Origin: Lysinimonas soli
GTDB taxonomy: Bacteria > Actinomycetota > Actinomycetes > Actinomycetales > Microbacteriaceae
Direction of reading: 5' to 3'
DNA: 64,000 bases
NCBI RefSeq assembly: GCF_042655435.1
Contig: NZ_JBHSMG010000002.1
Location: forward strand, 799,255-863,254
Shown here: positions 34,887-42,760 of the stretch, in pieces
Numbering within the stretch: position 1 is the first letter of the stretch
Layout: each line of letters begins with the position of its first letter
Made by a program: the position numbers and the translations under genes
Notes under the pieces: generated by a model
Told to the model about the DNA's origin: nothing
Database searches by the model: none
What the model saw: only the letters and a program-made list of their open reading frames with translations

Positions 34887-35453
34887 ATGCCCGCCAACCC
34901 CCTCGGCCTCCTGCTGCGCAATCGGCGCGCCGGACACCACACGCTCGCCTGGGCGAATCCCGAGCTCCAGGCACCCGAGACCTTCACCCTCAGCAGTCCG
35001 GCATTCGAGCACGGAGCCCCGATTCCCGAACGCCACCGCGGCAGGGTGCGCGGCCCGAACATCTCACCCGAGTTGAACTGGACGACACCTCCGGCAGAGA
35101 CCCGAGAGCTCGTGCTCATCGTGCAGGACCCCGATGCGCCCCTCGGCAAACCGGCCACCCACGCCCTCACGCTCGGCATCGACCCGGCCCTGCACGGCAT
35201 CCCCGAGAACGGGCTGACCGACCCCAGCCCCCTCCGCGGGCTCAGGCACGGCAAGGGCGGCCTCGGCCGGCGCGGCTACTCGGGCCCGCTTCCGATCCGC
35301 TCCCACGGACCCCACTCCTACGTCTTCCAGCTCTTCGCCCTCGATCGGCGGGTCGACCTGCCCGAGACCTTCACCCTCGACGACACCATCGACGCGATGA
35401 CGGGGCACGTCATCGCGCGCGCCCGGCTCGACGGAAGCTACGAGATCCGGTGA
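34887..35453 (+). CDS. YbhB/YbcL-type PEBP (Raf-kinase-inhibitor-like) protein
   Basis: 188 residues. PEBP fold with NISPELNWTTPPAET, VQDPDAP and HGPHSYVFQLFALD, which form the anion-binding pocket; no signal peptide. It follows the MFS gene by 27 bases with AGAAAGAA as ribosome site and may share its transcript. Bacterial members have no settled function. Confidence 0.87.
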   Translation: MPANPLGLLLRNRRAGHHTLAWANPELQAPETFTLSSPAFEHGAPIPERHRGRVRGPNISPELNWTTPPAETRELVLIVQDPDAPLGKPATHALTLGIDPALHGIPENGLTDPSPLRGLRHGKGGLGRRGYSGPLPIRSHGPHSYVFQLFALDRRVDLPETFTLDDTIDAMTGHVIARARLDGSYEIR

Positions 35454-35507
35454 GCCGGCACGGCGACGCGCTGACGGCGGGTACCGGCAGCGCTCTGGGT
35501 GACGGCT

Positions 35508-35533
35508 CCTAGGCGCCGGTCCTAAGCGCCGGT
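35508..35533. repeat. 13-bp tandem repeat across the xylB stop
   Basis: cctaggcgccggt and cctaagcgccggt are adjacent, with one mismatch. The second copy contains the xylB stop codon (minus strand). A minor slippage duplication. Confidence 0.8.
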
Positions 35534-36949
35534 CGCAGCGCGGTGTGCGGCGTACTGCCGGCGGATGACCGGCCGCGGGTCGCTCGCCGGGCTCGCTGCG
35601 AGCGCGATCGGCCACGCGGGGCGCGCCCCGGTGAGGGCCCAGGCGGCTTGTGCGGAGGCCCCGAACGCGACGTACTCGCCCGGGGTCGGCACCACGACCG
35701 GCACCGCGAAGATCTGGGCGGCGATCGTGGCGACGGCCGGGTTCTGGGCGGCGCCGCCGATCAGCAGGATGCGTGAGGCCTGCACCCCCTGCGCCCGCAC
35801 CGCGTCGAGTCCGTCGGCGAGGCCGCACAGCATCCCCTCGATCGCGGCGCGCGCCAGGTTCTCGCGGGTCGTCGAGGCCAGGGTCATGCCGAACAGGGTG
35901 GCGGTGGCATCCGGAAGGTTGGGGGTGCGCTCGCCCTCGAAGTACGGCTGCAGCACGAGCCCGTTCGCGCCGGGCTCGCCGGCCAGGGCGAGGCGGCCGA
36001 GCTCGTCGTGGTCGACGCCGAGCAGTCGCGAGATCGCGTCGAGGATGCGCGCCGCGTTGAGGGTCGCGACCAGCGGCAGGAAGCGGCCGCCGGCATCCGC
36101 GAAGCCCGCGACGGTTCCGCTGGCATCGGACGGCGCCGCGTCGGTGACCGCGAAGACGGTGCCGCTCGTGCCGATCGACACGACCACGTCGCCGCTGCGA
36201 GCGTCGAGTCCGAGGGCCGCGGCGGCGTTGTCGCCGGCCCCGGGCCCGATGACCAGCGAGGCGGGGATGCCGGGGTGGTCGGCGGAGGTGCCAGCCGAGT
36301 CGCCGGGCCCGAGCACCCGCGGGAGGATCGCGTCGTGGCCGAGTGCCGCGACGAGCAGCTCGCGGTCGTAGTGCTCCTGCGCGGGGGACCAGTACCCGGT
36401 GCCGCTCGCGTCGGAACGGTCGGTGACGAGCTCGTCGAGGGCCGGGCCCCCGGCGCTCTCGCCCGACGGTCCGAAGCCGCGCAGTCGCCAGGTCAGCCAA
36501 TCGTGCGGCAGCGCGACGGCCGCAACCCGGGCGGCATGGTCGGGCTCGGCGTCACGCAGCCAGCGCAGCTTGGTGATCGTGAACGACGCCACCGGAACGC
36601 TGCCGGTGCGCGCGGCCAGCTCGGCAGCGCCGAACTCGGCGGTCAGCGCGGCGGCGGCGTCGGCCGAGCGGGTGTCGTTCCACAGCAGGGCCGGGCGGAT
36701 GACGCGGCCCGCGTCATCCAGCACCACCATGCCGTGCTGCTGGCCCCCGATCGACACGGCGGAGACGTCGTCGAGGCCGCCCGCGTCCGCGACCGCGGCG
36801 AGCAGGGCGCTCCACCAGGCATCCGGATGCACCTCGGTGCCGTCCGGATGCGGGGCGCGCCCCGTCCGCACGATCGCGCCGCTCTCGGCGTCCCGGATCA
36901 CCACTTTGCAGCTCTGGGTCGAGGAGTCGACGCCTGCTACGAGTGTCAT
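35522..36949 (-). CDS. xylB: Xylulokinase
   Basis: 475 residues from ATG 36949; the open frame reaches 37000, but MTLVAGVDSSTQSCK is the family start. FGGY kinase: phosphate-1 loop GVDSSTQSCK, substrate region GGQQHGMVVLD and LLWNDTRS, ATP region VVSIGTSGTVFAV and LIGGAAQNP. It phosphorylates D-xylulose to xylulose 5-phosphate. Follows xylA on the same strand after 85 bases. No strong ribosome site is visible. Confidence 0.94.
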   Translation of the reverse strand: MTLVAGVDSSTQSCKVVIRDAESGAIVRTGRAPHPDGTEVHPDAWWSALLAAVADAGGLDDVSAVSIGGQQHGMVVLDDAGRVIRPALLWNDTRSADAAAALTAEFGAAELAARTGSVPVASFTITKLRWLRDAEPDHAARVAAVALPHDWLTWRLRGFGPSGESAGGPALDELVTDRSDASGTGYWSPAQEHYDRELLVAALGHDAILPRVLGPGDSAGTSADHPGIPASLVIGPGAGDNAAAALGLDARSGDVVVSIGTSGTVFAVTDAAPSDASGTVAGFADAGGRFLPLVATLNAARILDAISRLLGVDHDELGRLALAGEPGANGLVLQPYFEGERTPNLPDATATLFGMTLASTTRENLARAAIEGMLCGLADGLDAVRAQGVQASRILLIGGAAQNPAVATIAAQIFAVPVVVPTPGEYVAFGASAQAAWALTGARPAWPIALAASPASDPRPVIRRQYAAHRAATGA

Positions 36950-37034
36950 TCGAATTTCCGCTCTCGTCGGCGTGCTGGGACGTCGGTCGTACCGCACCAC
37001 GCGCGCGTGGTCGCAGACGCGTCGGCGTCTGCGA

Positions 37035-38222
37035 TCAGCGCGCGCCCATCAGGTGCTCGGTGGCCAGCTGCTGCAGGCGCACGAAGCCGAAGCCCTTGCC
37101 GCCGAGGTAGGCGCCCGTGTCGAGGTTCCAGGCGGAGTCGTCCGCGAGCAGCTGCTCGTAGCCCTCGCCCTCGGCCAGTGTCGGCTGCGCGAGCTCGGCG
37201 ACCTTCGAGGCCTTCAGGGCCTCCTGCACCTCGGGGTCGGCGCGGAAGGCCGCGGCGCGCTCCTTGAGCAGCAGGTAGGTGCGCATGTTGGCCGCGGCGG
37301 AGTCCCAGACCCCGGTCTCGTCCTCGGTGCGGCTCGGCTTGTAGTCGAAGTGGCGCGGGCCGTCGTAGCTCGGGCCGCCGTTGACGCCGCCGTTCTCGAG
37401 CAGGTCCACGAGAGCGAAGGCGTTGTGCAGGTCGCCGTGGCCGAAGACCAGGTCCTGGTCGTACTTGATGCCGCGCTGGCCGTTCAGGTCGATGTGGAAG
37501 AGCTTGCCGTGGTACAGCGCCTGGGCGATGCCCGAGGCGAAGTTCAGGCCGGCCATCTGCTCGTGCCCGACCTCGGGGTTCAGGCCCACCAGCTCGGGGT
37601 GCTCGAGCGAGTTGATGAAGGCGAGCGCGTGACCGAGCGTCGGCAGCAGGATGTCGCCGCGCGGCTCGTTCGGCTTCGGCTCGATCGCGAAGCGGATGTC
37701 GTAGCCCTTGTCGAGCACATACTGGCTCAGCAGGTCGACGGCCTCCTTGTAGCGCGACAGCGCGGAGCGGATGTCCTTGGCCGCGTCGTACTCGGCGCCC
37801 TCGCGCCCGCCCCACATCACGAAGGTCGTGGCGCCCAGCTCGGCGGCCAGGTCGAGGTTGCGCAGCACCTTGCGCAGCGCGAAGCGGCGCACGGCGCGGT
37901 CGTTGCTCGTGAAGCCGCCGTCTTTGAAGACCGGCTGGCTGAACAGGTTCGTGGTGATCATCGGGACCACCAGGCCCGTGGCGCTCAGGGCGCCCTTGAG
38001 GCGGTCGATCTCGTGCTGGCGCTCGGCGTCGGTCGACCCGAAGGCGAACAGGTCGTCGTCGTGGAAGGTCAGGCCGTAGGCCCCCAACTCGGCGAGCTTC
38101 TCGACGGCGTGCACGGTGTCGAGGTGCGGGCGGGTCGGGCCGCCGAACGGGTCGGCCCCGTTGTAGCCGATGGTCCAGAGTCCGAAGGTGAACTTGTCTG
38201 CGGGGGTGGGAGTGGCGGCCAC
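37035..38222 (-). CDS. xylA: Xylose isomerase
   Basis: 395 residues, the shorter class I form typical of actinomycetes. Converts D-xylose to D-xylulose. Seen: TFHDDDLFAFG with the catalytic His, FVMWGGREGAEY, and EPKPNEPRGD with a metal Glu and the conserved Lys. GTG start preceded by AGGA. It has its own promoter and operator between it and the upstream lacI. Confidence 0.96.
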   Translation of the reverse strand: MAATPTPADKFTFGLWTIGYNGADPFGGPTRPHLDTVHAVEKLAELGAYGLTFHDDDLFAFGSTDAERQHEIDRLKGALSATGLVVPMITTNLFSQPVFKDGGFTSNDRAVRRFALRKVLRNLDLAAELGATTFVMWGGREGAEYDAAKDIRSALSRYKEAVDLLSQYVLDKGYDIRFAIEPKPNEPRGDILLPTLGHALAFINSLEHPELVGLNPEVGHEQMAGLNFASGIAQALYHGKLFHIDLNGQRGIKYDQDLVFGHGDLHNAFALVDLLENGGVNGGPSYDGPRHFDYKPSRTEDETGVWDSAAANMRTYLLLKERAAAFRADPEVQEALKASKVAELAQPTLAEGEGYEQLLADDSAWNLDTGAYLGGKGFGFVRLQQLATEHLMGAR

Positions 38223-38251
38223 GAGGTCCTGCTTTCAGCTACGTCGATGAT

Positions 38252-38296
38252 TGTTGGGAGTTACAACATATTAGGCCCCGGGGCGCCGAGGGACAA
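38252..38296 (-). promoter_or_regulatory. xylA promoter with overlapping inverted-repeat operator
   Basis: On the minus strand TTGTCC (38296-38291), a 17-base spacer and TAATAT (38273-38268) form a good promoter. Right after the -10 lies TGTTG-N7-CAACA (38252-38268), covering the start point. Its core resembles the TTGTTTGGGCAACAAA type of XylR (ROK) site of bacilli, so the ROK protein at 48254 is a candidate ligand. Confidence 0.75.
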
Positions 38297-38303
38297 GTGG
38301 ATG

Positions 38304-39329
38304 TCATCCTCGGGGAGCGGGACCGGTGCTGGCGCGCACGATCAGCTCGGCGCGAAGGTGCAGATGCTGGGCCACGTTGTCGCCGCGCATGAGCTCGAGC
38401 AGCATCTCGAGCGCGCGTCCGCCCATCTCTCGCAGCGGCTGCGCCATCGTGGTGAGCGGCGGCGTCGCGGCGGCGGCCTCGGGCACGTCGTCGAAGCCGA
38501 TCACCGACAGCTCCTCGGGCACCCGGATGCCGAGCTCGGCCGCCACGCTCAGTACGCGGATCGCCGACAGGTCGTTCGCCGCGAAGATCGCCGTCGGCCG
38601 GTCGGGCCGGGTCAGCAGTTCACGGGCCGCGTCGTCGGTCTCGGGCGCGCGGTAGTTGCCGTCGCGGACCAGCTCGGGGTCGAAGGCGATGCCGGCCGCG
38701 GCGAGCGACTCGCGGTAGCCGGCCTCGCGCAACTGCGCCGATTCGAGGTCGACGCGTCCCCGGATGTGCGCGATGCGGCGATGCCCCAACGCGATGAGGT
38801 GATCGGTCGCCGTGCGCGCGCCCGCCACGTTGTCGGACCCGACCGTGGACGGGCCGCCCTGGCCGGTGTGCGGGTCGATCGCGACGACCGGGATCGACGT
38901 CGTGGTCATCAGCACCGTGGGGGTGACGATGATGGCGCCGTCGATCAGGGTTCCGGCCAGCCGCGACAGCGAGCGCAGCTCCCATCCCACCCGGCTTTCG
39001 CCGCCGCCGGGCCCGGAATAGGCCAGCAACTCGTACCCGGAGCCCGCATTCGCCGCCGCGATCGCCTTCAGCAACTCGGTCGAGAACGGCTCGAACTCGG
39101 CGACCAGGATGCCGATCACGTTGGTGCGGCGGCGACGAAGCGAGCTGGCGACCAGCGAGCTCTCGTAGCCGAGTTCGGCGACGACGCTCAGCACCCGGGT
39201 CGAGGTCGCCTCGGCCACTCCGTAGCGTCCGTTGATGACCTTCGAGACCGTGGCGACCGAGACGCCGGCGACGCGCGCGACGTCGTGGATCGTCGCCCTC
39301 GGCATGGTCTCGGTGCTCACGGGGCTCAC
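38304..39329 (-). CDS. LacI-family regulator, divergent from the GH3 operon
   Basis: 341 residues from GTG 39329; ATG 39305 is an alternative that puts the HTH (IHDVARVAGVSVATVSKVIN) near the N-terminus as usual. Hinge with SSLRRRRT, then the binding core. It is divergent from the 39.5-48.2 kb operon with a 20-base operator between them, and co-oriented with xylA, whose promoter is separate. It probably senses the oligosaccharide or pentose handled by that operon. Confidence 0.88.
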   Translation of the reverse strand: MSPVSTETMPRATIHDVARVAGVSVATVSKVINGRYGVAEATSTRVLSVVAELGYESSLVASSLRRRRTNVIGILVAEFEPFSTELLKAIAAANAGSGYELLAYSGPGGGESRVGWELRSLSRLAGTLIDGAIIVTPTVLMTTTSIPVVAIDPHTGQGGPSTVGSDNVAGARTATDHLIALGHRRIAHIRGRVDLESAQLREAGYRESLAAAGIAFDPELVRDGNYRAPETDDAARELLTRPDRPTAIFAANDLSAIRVLSVAAELGIRVPEELSVIGFDDVPEAAAATPPLTTMAQPLREMGGRALEMLLELMRGDNVAQHLHLRAELIVRASTGPAPRG

Positions 39330-39389
39330 GTTACCGCAGCCCGCATCGCCTGGGGCCGGGGATCACGTGCCCCCGTGAAATGGGATAGA

Positions 39390-39413
39390 AAACGTTATCG
39401 ATATCGTTTGACA
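39390..39413 (+). promoter_or_regulatory. 20-base LacI operator overlapping the -35 of the GH3 operon
   Basis: AAACGTTATCGATATCGTTT (39390-39409) is a palindrome with one mismatched pair. TTGACA (39408-39413) overlaps its end. A -10 such as CAGAGT (39432-39437) lies 18 bases on. Confidence 0.75.
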
Positions 39414-39492
39414 AATTTCGCCGACGCGTGGCAGAGTCGCCCCGACGGCCATCCGCGCTGTCTGGTCAACGACGACAAGAGGAGTCTCAACA

Positions 39493-40785
39493 ATGAGAAG
39501 GAAATTGCGCGGCGCGGCCGCCGTCGCCATCGGTGCGGGCGTCGCCCTCCTGGCGGCCGGGTGTGCAGCCGGCTCCGGCTCATCGAGCGATGGCAAGGTC
39601 ACCCTGACCTTCTGGCAGAACTCGACGACGGGCCCGGGGCAGGCGTTCTGGAAGACGACGATCGCCGACTTCGAGAAGAGCCACCCGAACGTCACCATCA
39701 AGATGCAGTCCATCCAGAACGAGGATCTCGACGGAAAGCTGCAGACGGCGCTGAACTCGGGGAGCGCGCCCGACATCTTCCTGCAGCGCGGCGGCGGCAA
39801 GATGGCGGCCATGGTCAAGGCCGGTCAGGTGATGGACATCAGCAGCCTGATCACGCCCGCCACCAAGTCGGCCGTGGGCGCCGGCGCATTCGCCGCGGAG
39901 CAGATCGACGGCAAGACCTACGCGATGCCCGTCGACGTGCTGCCCGAGGGCATCTTCTACAGCAAGGACCTGTTCGCCGCGGCGGGGATCACCTCGGTTC
40001 CCACCACCTTCGACGAGCTCAACACCGCCATCACCAAGCTCAAGGCGACCGGCGTGGCTCCCGTGGCCGTCGGCGCCAAGGACGCCTGGCCCGCCGCCCA
40101 CTGGTACTACAACTTCGCGCTGCGCGAGTGCAGCCAGAGCGTGCTGAACACTGCGGCCAAGACCCTCAAGTTCGACGACCCCTGCTGGCTGGCCGCCGGC
40201 AAGGACGTGGATGCGTTCAACAAGACCAAGCCGTTCAACGACGGCTTCCTCACGACCGCCGCTCAGCAGGGCGCCGGAAGCTCGGCCGGCCTGCTCGCCA
40301 ACCACAAGGCCGCGATGGAGCTCATGGGTGCCTGGGATCCCGGAGTGATCGCCTCGCTGACCCCCGACCAGAAGCCGCTTCCCGACCTGGGATGGTTCCC
40401 CTTCCCCTCGGTCAAGGGCGGAGCCGGCGCCGAAGGCGCGATCATGGGCGGCGTCGACGGGTACTCCTGCTCGGCCAAGGCCCCCAAGCAGGCCTGCGCC
40501 GACTTCCTGAACTACATCGTCACGCAGTCGGTTCAGGAGAACTACTACAAGGGATTCAACGCTCCGCCGGTCAACACCGCGGCCCAGAGCATCGTCACCG
40601 AGAGCTACCTCAAGTCGGTGCTCGAGGCATACTCGAAGGCCCCGTACGTCTCCCAGTACCTCGACACCAACTACGGCCAGAACGTCGGCAACGCCTTGAA
40701 CAAGGGCGTCGTCGACCTGCTCGCCGGCTCGGGCACGCCCGCCGACATCCTGAAGGATGTCAGCGACGCGGCCGCGAAGGGCTGA
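39493..40785 (+). CDS. Family 1 extracellular solute-binding lipoprotein
   Basis: 430 residues. Signal peptide with lipobox LAAGC, then a family 1 (MalE/UgpB-like) binding fold: VTLTFWQNSTTGPGQAF, SGSAPDIFLQRGGG, and GAWDPG in the sugar-contact region. This fold usually takes di- and oligosaccharides. AGGAG upstream of the ATG. First gene of a seven-gene unit that contains a GH3 glycosidase, so a xylo- or arabinoxylo-oligosaccharide is the likely ligand. Confidence 0.86.
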   Translation: MRRKLRGAAAVAIGAGVALLAAGCAAGSGSSSDGKVTLTFWQNSTTGPGQAFWKTTIADFEKSHPNVTIKMQSIQNEDLDGKLQTALNSGSAPDIFLQRGGGKMAAMVKAGQVMDISSLITPATKSAVGAGAFAAEQIDGKTYAMPVDVLPEGIFYSKDLFAAAGITSVPTTFDELNTAITKLKATGVAPVAVGAKDAWPAAHWYYNFALRECSQSVLNTAAKTLKFDDPCWLAAGKDVDAFNKTKPFNDGFLTTAAQQGAGSSAGLLANHKAAMELMGAWDPGVIASLTPDQKPLPDLGWFPFPSVKGGAGAEGAIMGGVDGYSCSAKAPKQACADFLNYIVTQSVQENYYKGFNAPPVNTAAQSIVTESYLKSVLEAYSKAPYVSQYLDTNYGQNVGNALNKGVVDLLAGSGTPADILKDVSDAAAKG

Positions 40786-40793
40786 TTCAGCGC

Positions 40794-41816
40794 ATGAGCG
40801 ACTCCGTGAGCGTGAAGTCGACGGCGCAGCGCTCGCCCGAGGGGCTCCCGCGGGTCGGGGCCGGCACACCGCGTGTGTCGGCTCCGGCCCGTCCGGGGCC
40901 GGCCCGGCGGGCGCGTCGCTGGCGGCAGCGACTCGAGATCACGCTCTTCACGGGGCCCGCGATCGTCGTGTTCGTCGCCTTCGTCATCCTGCCGGTGGCC
41001 CTGGCCGCCTACTACGGCTTCTACCGCTGGCAGGGGTACGGGGCCCCGACCGACTTCGTCGGCCTCGGCAACTACGCGCTGATCTTCACCGACACCGCGT
41101 TCCACGACGTGCTGCTGCACAACGGCGCCATTCTCGTGCTGTCGCTCGTGCTGCAGGGGCCGGCGGCGATCGTGCTCGCGCTGCTGCTGAACCAGAAGAT
41201 CCGCGGCCGCTCGATCATCCGGGTGCTGATCTTCGTGCCGTACGTGATCTCGGAGGTCATCGTCGGCACCGGGTGGAGCCTCATGCTCCAGACCAGCGGC
41301 GCCGTCAACGACCTGCTGGGAAAGATCGGGCTCGGCGCCCTCAAGGTCGACTGGCTGTCGAATCCGCACATCGCCATCTGGTCGCTGATGATCATCATCT
41401 CGTGGAAGTACATCGGCTTCGCGGTGATCCTGTTCCTCGCCGGGCTGCAGAGCATCCCCGACGAGTTGTTCGAGGCGGCCTCGATCGACGGGGCCTCGTA
41501 CTGGCAGATCCAGCGCCGCATCACGCTGCCGCTGCTCGGGCCCACCATCCGCATCTGGGCGTTCCTCTCGATCATCGGGTCGCTGCAGCTCTTCGATCTC
41601 GTCTACATCATCTGGGGGCAGTACGTGGCGTCGACCGCGGGCACCTCCACCATGGCCACCTACATGGTGGGAGAGGGGCGCAACGCCGGCAGCTACGGCT
41701 ACGGCAACGCCGTCGCCGTGGTGATGTTCGTGATCTCGCTCGCCATCGCCCTCGTCTACCAGCGCTTCGTGTTGCGTCGCGACACGGCCGGTGCCCTCAC
41801 CGAAAGGCATTCCTGA
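40794..41816 (+). CDS. Oligosaccharide ABC permease, MalF/MsmF type
   Basis: 340 residues from ATG 40794. A polar, Arg-rich N-terminus (about 1-42), then six hydrophobic segments. The EAA coupling loop reads EAASIDGASYWQIQRRITLPLLGP. TGATG overlap with the next permease. It pairs with that protein as a heterodimeric channel. Confidence 0.88.
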   Translation: MSDSVSVKSTAQRSPEGLPRVGAGTPRVSAPARPGPARRARRWRQRLEITLFTGPAIVVFVAFVILPVALAAYYGFYRWQGYGAPTDFVGLGNYALIFTDTAFHDVLLHNGAILVLSLVLQGPAAIVLALLLNQKIRGRSIIRVLIFVPYVISEVIVGTGWSLMLQTSGAVNDLLGKIGLGALKVDWLSNPHIAIWSLMIIISWKYIGFAVILFLAGLQSIPDELFEAASIDGASYWQIQRRITLPLLGPTIRIWAFLSIIGSLQLFDLVYIIWGQYVASTAGTSTMATYMVGEGRNAGSYGYGNAVAVVMFVISLAIALVYQRFVLRRDTAGALTERHS

Positions 41817-42688
41817 TGTCCGCCACGACCATCAAGCTGCCGGCGTCCGGCCGACGCCAGGGGAGAGCGTCCGTCAAGTGGGGCAGCCCGGTCACCTACT
41901 TCATCGCGCTGCTGTTCATCGCGGTGAGCCTGGCGCCCGTGCTCTACATCGTGCTCGGCGGGTTCCGCACGAACTCGCAGATCACGACCGACCCCTCGGG
42001 GCTTCCCGCGCCGTGGCAGATCAACAACTACCTCGGCGTGCTCACGAGCGGCACGTTCTGGCAGGAGCTGGGCAACTCGGCGATCTCGGGCGTCAGCACG
42101 ACGCTCGGCGCCGTGGCCCTCGGCCTGATGGTCAGCTACGTGCTCGCGCGCTACAACTTCCGGGGGCGCGGGGTCATCTACTCGCTGTTCGCGGCGGGCC
42201 TCATGTTCCCGATCACCGTGGCGATCACGCCGCTGTACATCCTGGTGAAGGATCTGGGCCTCGTGAACAGCCTCGCGGGGGTGATCCTGCCGCAGATCGC
42301 CTTCGCCCTGCCCACGACGGTCATCATCCTCGTCCCGTTCCTCAAGGCGATCCCGGACGAGCTCGAGGAGGCGGCCGCGATCGACGGAACGAGCCGGATC
42401 GGGTTCTTCTTCCGGATGGTGGTGCCGCTCTCGCTGCCGGGGGTCATCACCGTGGGCATCCTGGCGTTCGTCGGCAGCTGGAACAGCTACATCCTGCCGC
42501 TGTTCATCCTGAGCGACCAGGTCAACTACACCCTTCCGCTCGGCGTGCAGGCGTTCTCGTCCCAGTACTCCCAGGACACGGCCAAGGTCTTGGCGTTCAC
42601 CTCGCTCTCGATGCTCCCGGCGCTCATCTTCTTCACCCTGTTCGAGCGCCGCATCGTCGGCGGCCTGACAGGAGCCGTCAAGGGCTGA
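41816..42688 (+). CDS. Oligosaccharide ABC permease, MalG/MsmG type
   Basis: 290 residues, six hydrophobic segments, EAA loop EAAAIDGTSRIGFFFRMVVP. Start overlaps the upstream stop by one base, with AAAGG as ribosome site. No ATPase gene follows in the operon or elsewhere in the window; such importers in actinobacteria commonly use a shared MsiK-type ATPase encoded elsewhere. Confidence 0.88.
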   Translation: MSATTIKLPASGRRQGRASVKWGSPVTYFIALLFIAVSLAPVLYIVLGGFRTNSQITTDPSGLPAPWQINNYLGVLTSGTFWQELGNSAISGVSTTLGAVALGLMVSYVLARYNFRGRGVIYSLFAAGLMFPITVAITPLYILVKDLGLVNSLAGVILPQIAFALPTTVIILVPFLKAIPDELEEAAAIDGTSRIGFFFRMVVPLSLPGVITVGILAFVGSWNSYILPLFILSDQVNYTLPLGVQAFSSQYSQDTAKVLAFTSLSMLPALIFFTLFERRIVGGLTGAVKG

Positions 42689-42760
42689 CCGCGCCCCGCC
42701 GGGCTCCCGTCACCGACTCAGCCGCGCGTCCATCCGGACCGCGCAGAAAGAAGTAGATCC

